Origin: Planctomyces sp. | GTDB taxonomy: Bacteria; Planctomycetota; Planctomycetia; Planctomycetales; Planctomycetaceae | Direction of reading: 5' to 3' | Length of the DNA stretch: 8,353 nt | Assembly: GCA_005809115.1 (NCBI GenBank) | Contig: SYLK01000509.1 | Location: 1 to 8,353, forward strand | Shown: positions 5,179 through 8,353 of the stretch, one piece after another | How the letters are laid out: each line of letters opens with the position of its first letter | How positions within the stretch are numbered: the first letter of the stretch is position 1 | Notes under the pieces: model-generated | Seen by the model: the letters and a program-made list of their open reading frames with translations, nothing else | Database searches by the model: none | What the model was told of the DNA's origin: nothing | Position numbers and translations under genes: made by a program

Positions 5179-6186
5179 TCAGAACTCGCCAATGACGTTG
5201 CCGTCGGCCTTGTCAGCCAGATCCTTCAGGGTATTCAGGTTGATGTTGTCACTGATGAATCGAACCGCACCATCCATCAGCAGAATCTGGATACCACCGA
5301 CGTGCTGGCTGTGCAGGGACGAATCGCTCAATCGGCCTGTAACATTCAGAGGATTGCCGTCGGACCGATTCCAGAAGAACCGCGTATTGGGCGCAAATGA
5401 GACCGTCCGCGAAGTGTAATTCCAGCTTCGGCCGTCCTGAGCCAGGCAGATCGGGACTTCACCATCGCCACGGCCTTTGAAGGCGTTCATCTGCTGCCCC
5501 TTTGTCAGGCAGGAGAACTCACCATAACCCATCGTGTTCGACGTGCCGTCCGTGATATCTTTGATCCCGATCTTCGCGGCGTTGCCCCAGATATTCGTGT
5601 GCAGGAACATCCCGAGGCTGGAATTGTTGCCGCCGCGGGAGCCGGTTGCATTGGTGATGACACAACCGCCAGTGGGCAGACAGTCCCGGTCCGATCCGGC
5701 AATCGGCAAATAGTCCGTCATGGCGTGATCGTTGAAGCCTGCCCCCGAGCCTGACGGCTGATTGTAGTTGTATGTCGGCGCACAGGGTGAAGACGGGCAG
5801 ATGAATGTCGTCACAACCGTATTCGCGGCAATCGCCTGGATGTTCGCCCGATCGATGTTGTAGATCTCAGCGCACCGCTCGTTAGTGCAGCCGGGAATCA
5901 GCGACTGGAACGTCATCCTGTTGTAGATGTTGGCCTGCTCCAGGAAAGGCAGAATAAACTGATGTACGGTATGACTCCCTGTACTTCCCGGCGGAAACAG
6001 CGTATGCGTGTCATGGTAATTGTGAAGTGCCAGGCCAATCTGCTTGATATTGTTCTTGCACTGAGTCCTGCGGGCCGCTTCCCGCGCCTGCTGCACCGCC
6101 GGCAACAGCAATGCAATCAAAATCGCGATGATGGCAATCACCACGAGCAACTCAATCAGCGTAAAACCCCTGCGACGGTTCACCAT
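5179..6186 (-). CDS. DUF1559 prepilin-like protein, intact
   Basis: This 335-residue member of the planctomycete DUF1559 family is predicted to be exported as a type II pseudopilin-like protein and held in the membrane by its N-terminal helix. The physiological role is not known. The signal RRRG|FTLIELLVVIAIIAILIA (4-25) has its expected cleavage after Gly7 and Glu at mature position 5. It is followed by LLLPAVQQAREAARR, CKNNIKQIGLALHNYHD (43-59), FICPSSPC (128-135), DITDGTSNTMGYGE (210-223), and the complete C-terminal H-x9-DG signature, H295 to D305-G306 (HVGGIQILLMDG), then AVRFISDNI and the end VIGEF. Nine cysteines make extracytoplasmic disulfides possible. The ATG at 6186 is chosen over the longer frame because AGGAGA sits 6 nt upstream and the family start is a few residues before RRGFTL. 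It is the only complete DUF1559 gene in the window. Confidence 0.92.
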   Translation of the reverse strand: MVNRRRGFTLIELLVVIAIIAILIALLLPAVQQAREAARRTQCKNNIKQIGLALHNYHDTHTLFPPGSTGSHTVHQFILPFLEQANIYNRMTFQSLIPGCTNERCAEIYNIDRANIQAIAANTVVTTFICPSSPCAPTYNYNQPSGSGAGFNDHAMTDYLPIAGSDRDCLPTGGCVITNATGSRGGNNSSLGMFLHTNIWGNAAKIGIKDITDGTSNTMGYGEFSCLTKGQQMNAFKGRGDGEVPICLAQDGRSWNYTSRTVSFAPNTRFFWNRSDGNPLNVTGRLSDSSLHSQHVGGIQILLMDGAVRFISDNINLNTLKDLADKADGNVIGEF

Positions 6187-6323
6187 TCTGAATCTCCTGT
6201 GTTCGGGAATCTGGAAAAACTGCCAACGCCACCGGATCAAAAAATCCAGCGCGGAAACACTTGTATCGCAGGGACGAGGAAACTGCAAGGAATTCGTACG
6301 CATTTTCGAGGAGAAATCGGATT

Positions 6324-6349
6324 GACCAGACCAGACCAGACCAGACCAG
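6324..6349. repeat. Pentanucleotide tandem repeat, (GACCA)x5
   Basis: Five exact copies of GACCA run from 6324 to 6348, with the first base of a sixth at 6349. The repeat lies about 138 nt upstream of the DUF1559 start codon at 6186, on the far side of its ribosome site. Short perfect arrays like this can change copy number by replication slippage. Confidence 0.95.
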
Positions 6350-6381
6350 TTTTCGTGTCCAGATTGGCACAAAACAAGCAA

Positions 6382-6417
6382 CTACGTACGACAAGTCAGA
6401 ATGACTTGGGTGCGTAG
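6382..6417. repeat. Long hairpin with perfect CAAGTCA/TGACTTG core
   Basis: CAAGTCA (6392-6398) and TGACTTG (6402-6408) are perfect arms around GAA. Outside a small internal loop, CTACGTAC (6382-6389) pairs with GTGCGTAG (6410-6417), including one G-U pair. The result is a stem of about 15 bp in total. It could be an operator for a dimeric regulator or a terminator. On the minus strand a loose T-rich tract (GTTGCTTGTTTTG) follows. Confidence 0.5.
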
Positions 6418-6772
6418 GCGTGAACACTTGGCCCCCTTTTGTCCTCGCTCAGGAGCGGCCTGGGCAACCGTCAGGAAGCAGTTTGTAACCTGGCGGATCG
6501 AGCGGGACTCGCCGGCCGTTACCTTTGGTGGTACGCCGTCCGAATTGGTGCCCCGGGGGAAGGTGTTCCCGCCACATCGGAATCTGCTGCTGCCTGGACG
6601 ACCTCTGGATCCTGCCTTAAAATTTGCTGCGGAAGCCGCGATTCAGAATTTGGACGATCTTCACCGGTCGCCTGGTGCTGCCGGAAGAGTTCGGGACATG
6701 GGCTGTGACCGGCTCCCGGTTCGGAGTGTGATTCCAGGCAATTTTCACTTTCACTGCAGCTAAAACCATCGA

Positions 6773-7621
6773 ATGAGCAGATTTACACGACGAGACGCGA
6801 TCGCAGTTGCCGGAACTCTGGCCGCGGGCCTGACGACCGCATCCGTTACCTCTGCTGATGAAAGTCAGGCCGGGAAAGCGCCGGGACCGAAACGCGACTG
6901 GTGGTCGGAAGAGTTCCGGCAGCTGGTGACGCTTGGGGAGAGCACGACGGCCGGGGGCTGGTCGAGTACCCGGGAGCGCTGCTGGGCGCATCAGCTTGCG
7001 CGGCAGATCAACGATTTCCAGCGAGTTCCCGTGCAGCTGGTGAATGTCGGGATCGGAGCGAACGTCATTTCCCAGCGAAGTCCGTCGTACGAGCACAGCG
7101 GAAAGCCGGCAGCGCTGATGCGACTGGAACCGCACGTGTTTAAGCATCAGCCGGACCTGCTGATCGTTGCCTACGGGCTGAACGATTCCCGTGGTGCGAC
7201 GCCGCTGGAGCTGTTTGCTGAAGAGATGTCAACGCTGGTTGACCGGGTGCGGGAAAGGATCAAGCCGCTGATCGTGCTGCCGGGTCCTTATTATGTCGTC
7301 GGGTTTGATCGTTACGGACCGCATTTCAATCACGCCACGCTGGAGATTCTGCATCAGTTCAATGCTGCGATCCGGGACTTGGCCGGGCGGAAGGACTGCC
7401 TGTTTGTGGACCTGCTCGCGGCCTATGGCAACGCCGACTGGCTGGTGCATCACGACGGGGTGCATGCCAATGATCTGGGCCACCGCATCGTTGCCAACAG
7501 GATCTTCGAGGTGCTGGCCACGAATTGTTCCGGGCTGGCCAGAGAAACAAAGGAGCTGGAGCAGCACATTCCACGGTGGCGCGATGAATCAGTGCTGCGG
7601 CAGGAAGCTGGCGAAAAATAG
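6773..7621 (+). CDS. Tat-exported SGNH/GDSL hydrolase
   Basis: This 282-residue enzyme is a predicted periplasmic or surface esterase/deacetylase of the SGNH superfamily. Its substrate is unknown; glycan deacetylation and lipid ester hydrolysis are both possible. The N-terminus SRFTRRDAIAVAGTLAAGL is a twin-arginine signal (FTRRD) with a hydrophobic segment, and cleavage is plausible near residues 25-30 (SVTSADES). Block I is LGESTTAGG (54-62) with the nucleophile Ser57; the usual GDS reads GES. Block II is NVGIGAN (91-97), block III GLND (135-138) with Asn137, and block V DGVHANDLGH (228-237) gives the catalytic Asp228 and His231. The full catalytic set is present. No ribosome site precedes the ATG at 6773 (AAAACCATCGA), yet the Tat motif begins immediately, so the start is kept. 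The gene converges on the P-type ATPase gene. Confidence 0.85.
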   Translation: MSRFTRRDAIAVAGTLAAGLTTASVTSADESQAGKAPGPKRDWWSEEFRQLVTLGESTTAGGWSSTRERCWAHQLARQINDFQRVPVQLVNVGIGANVISQRSPSYEHSGKPAALMRLEPHVFKHQPDLLIVAYGLNDSRGATPLELFAEEMSTLVDRVRERIKPLIVLPGPYYVVGFDRYGPHFNHATLEILHQFNAAIRDLAGRKDCLFVDLLAAYGNADWLVHHDGVHANDLGHRIVANRIFEVLATNCSGLARETKELEQHIPRWRDESVLRQEAGEK

Positions 7622-7638
7622 CCGTCCTGCGCGGACGG
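7622..7638. terminator. Short hairpin directly after the SGNH gene stop
   Basis: CCGTCC (7622-7627) pairs with GGACGG (7633-7638) across a 5-nt loop, starting the base after the stop codon. No T-run follows, so its role in termination is uncertain. Confidence 0.3.
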
Positions 7639-7665
7639 GAAGATGGCATGGAAAGCTCGCCGATA

Positions 7666-7693
7666 TCCGGAGGACTTTCCTTCAGCCTCCGGA
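7666..7693. terminator. Hairpin overlapping the ATPase stop codon
   Basis: TCCGGAGG (7666-7673) pairs perfectly with CCTCCGGA (7686-7693) around a 12-nt loop that contains the minus-strand stop codon (7684-7682). It lies between convergent genes and has no U-run on either strand. A bidirectional termination or insulation role is possible. Confidence 0.35.
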
Positions 7694-8353
7694 CGTGGAC
7701 TGGCCGCCCCCGAAAAAGCGAGCGTTCTCAGCGCGGGAGTAGAAATACTTCTTTGCCAGCTCGGCCACAGCCACATACAGCAGTGTCAGCCCGATCAGCA
7801 GCAGCAGCAGGGGAGCCGGCAGGGGGACGAAGCCGAACAGTGACCGGATCGGGAGATATGGCAGCAGCAGCGTGATGGCGATGACGACAGCCGTGCTCCA
7901 GAGCAGGAGTGTTCCGGGTCGACTCCGAAAAAAGACCCGGCGGGTCCGCACTACAAGGGCGATCACCAGTTCCGTCAGCAGCGATTCGATGAACCATCCG
8001 GTACGAAACTCCTCGGCGGTGGCGTTGAACACGAATAACAGGATTCCGAAGGTCAGGAAGTCAAAGATTGAACTGACGAGGCCGAAGAGTACCATGTAAC
8101 GGCCGATGAACCGGTTATCCCAGCGTCGCGGACTGGCGACCCATTCCGGATCGACGTTGTCGCCTGCGATCGCAGTGCCGGGAATGTCGGACAGTAAATT
8201 GTTGAGCAGAATCTGCGAGGCGAGCAGGGGCAGAAACGGCAGGAACAGCGAAGCAGCGGCCATGCTGAACATGTTGCCGAAGTTTGCGCTGATGGTGGTC
8301 AGGATGTACTTCTGAGTATTGGCGAACGTCCGTCGACCTTCAGCGATTCCTTC
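7682..8353 (-). CDS. mgtA: Mg2+-type P-type ATPase (MgtA family), C-terminal part
   Basis: Only the last 223 residues are in the window; the gene continues past the right edge. MgtA/MgtB-type ATPases use ATP to import Mg2+ across the inner membrane and are normally around 850-900 residues. The visible part begins EGIAEGRRTFANTQKYI, the conserved stretch after the hinge, then TISANFGNMFSM. Membrane helices follow: AAASLFLPFLPLLASQILLNN, YMVLFGLVSSIFDFLTFGIL, the segment after GWFIESLLTELVIALVVRTR, and two more before LAKKYFYSR. The order DNVDPEWVASPRRWDNRFIGR, SSIFD, FRTGWFIESLL and the RT(R/Q) motif align well with E. coli MgtA (PRKWDAKNIGRFM, SSIFDITT, SGWFIEGLL, RTQKIPF). The phosphorylation and nucleotide domains lie outside, so activity cannot be judged. 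The gene ends GGGQSTSGG and converges on the SGNH hydrolase gene. Confidence 0.88.
   Translation of the reverse strand, partial: EGIAEGRRTFANTQKYILTTISANFGNMFSMAAASLFLPFLPLLASQILLNNLLSDIPGTAIAGDNVDPEWVASPRRWDNRFIGRYMVLFGLVSSIFDFLTFGILLFVFNATAEEFRTGWFIESLLTELVIALVVRTRRVFFRSRPGTLLLWSTAVVIAITLLLPYLPIRSLFGFVPLPAPLLLLLIGLTLLYVAVAELAKKYFYSRAENARFFGGGQSTSGG

Larger units (their letters stand above)
6187..6772. other. Long divergent intergenic region
   Basis: These 586 bases lie between the divergent DUF1559 and SGNH hydrolase genes. Overlapping open frames of up to about 120 codons on the plus strand (6401-6763) have no ribosome site and no recognisable domain, so I call none of them. The region holds the GACCA tandem repeat (6324-6349) and a long hairpin (6382-6417). 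No consensus promoter is evident for either gene; a weak TTGCAG-N17-TACAAG candidate for the DUF1559 gene lies on the minus strand near 6286-6258. Confidence 0.45.

Noticed and set aside
6187..6381. N-terminal extension of the intact DUF1559 gene through the GACCA array
   Set aside because: Prepilin signals start a few residues before RRGFTL, and the ATG at 6186 has a strong AGGAGA; the repeat-encoded residues look non-coding.
6401..6763. A 120-codon plus-strand frame before the SGNH gene
   Set aside because: No ribosome site, low-complexity-free but domain-less translation, and overlapping frames on both strands.
1..8353. CRISPR array, tRNA, rRNA, transposase or phage genes
   Set aside because: No spaced direct repeats, cloverleaf, rRNA-like sequence or transposase/integrase motif was found; the only tandem repeat is the GACCA array.

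Overview
The window reads as chromosomal DNA of a planctomycete. The best evidence is two DUF1559 genes, whose prepilin-type N-termini followed by a (K/R)NN motif are expanded in that phylum. Next to them is a small lipoprotein of the kind that commonly accompanies DUF1559 genes in planctomycetes. Coding density is moderate, with several long intergenic stretches that contain hairpins.

Region 1 (1-2955, all minus strand) is a compact reactive-sulfur detoxification operon. Read from its promoter, the order is: an ArsR-family repressor (2592-2909), a membrane-anchored rhodanese with a DUF2892 tail (1914-2507), a CstB-like fusion of persulfide dioxygenase, pseudo-rhodanese and rhodanese (400-1833), and the start of a TauE/SafE anion exporter that runs off the left edge (1-176). 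The genes form a plausible pathway. Persulfide is sensed by the ArsR protein, sulfane sulfur is passed between rhodanese cysteines, the non-haem iron domain oxidises it to sulfite, and TauE/SafE exports the product. The operon starts at an exact TTGACA-N16-TATAAT promoter on the minus strand. GTTC/GAAC inverted repeats overlap the -10 box and suggest autorepression. A terminator-like hairpin with six U and a larger 16-bp inverted repeat lie between the dioxygenase and exporter genes, so the exporter may be expressed at a lower level or separately.

Region 2 (2956-6770) is a planctomycete surface or pseudopilin-like neighbourhood. A plus-strand DUF1559 gene (3373-4008) stops early, but its reading frame continues past the TGA with recognisable family sequence to 4296, so it looks like a gene broken by a nonsense codon. 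A minus-strand lipoprotein (4433-4873) follows. Next is an intact minus-strand DUF1559 gene (5179-6186) with a textbook terminator. Upstream of that gene are a five-copy GACCA tandem repeat and a long hairpin.

Region 3 (6773-8353) holds a Tat-exported SGNH/GDSL hydrolase on the plus strand. It converges on the C-terminal 223 residues of a Mg2+-type P-type ATPase (MgtA family) on the minus strand, which continues beyond the right edge.

All functions are inferred from sequence motifs read by eye. No database search or folding computation was run.
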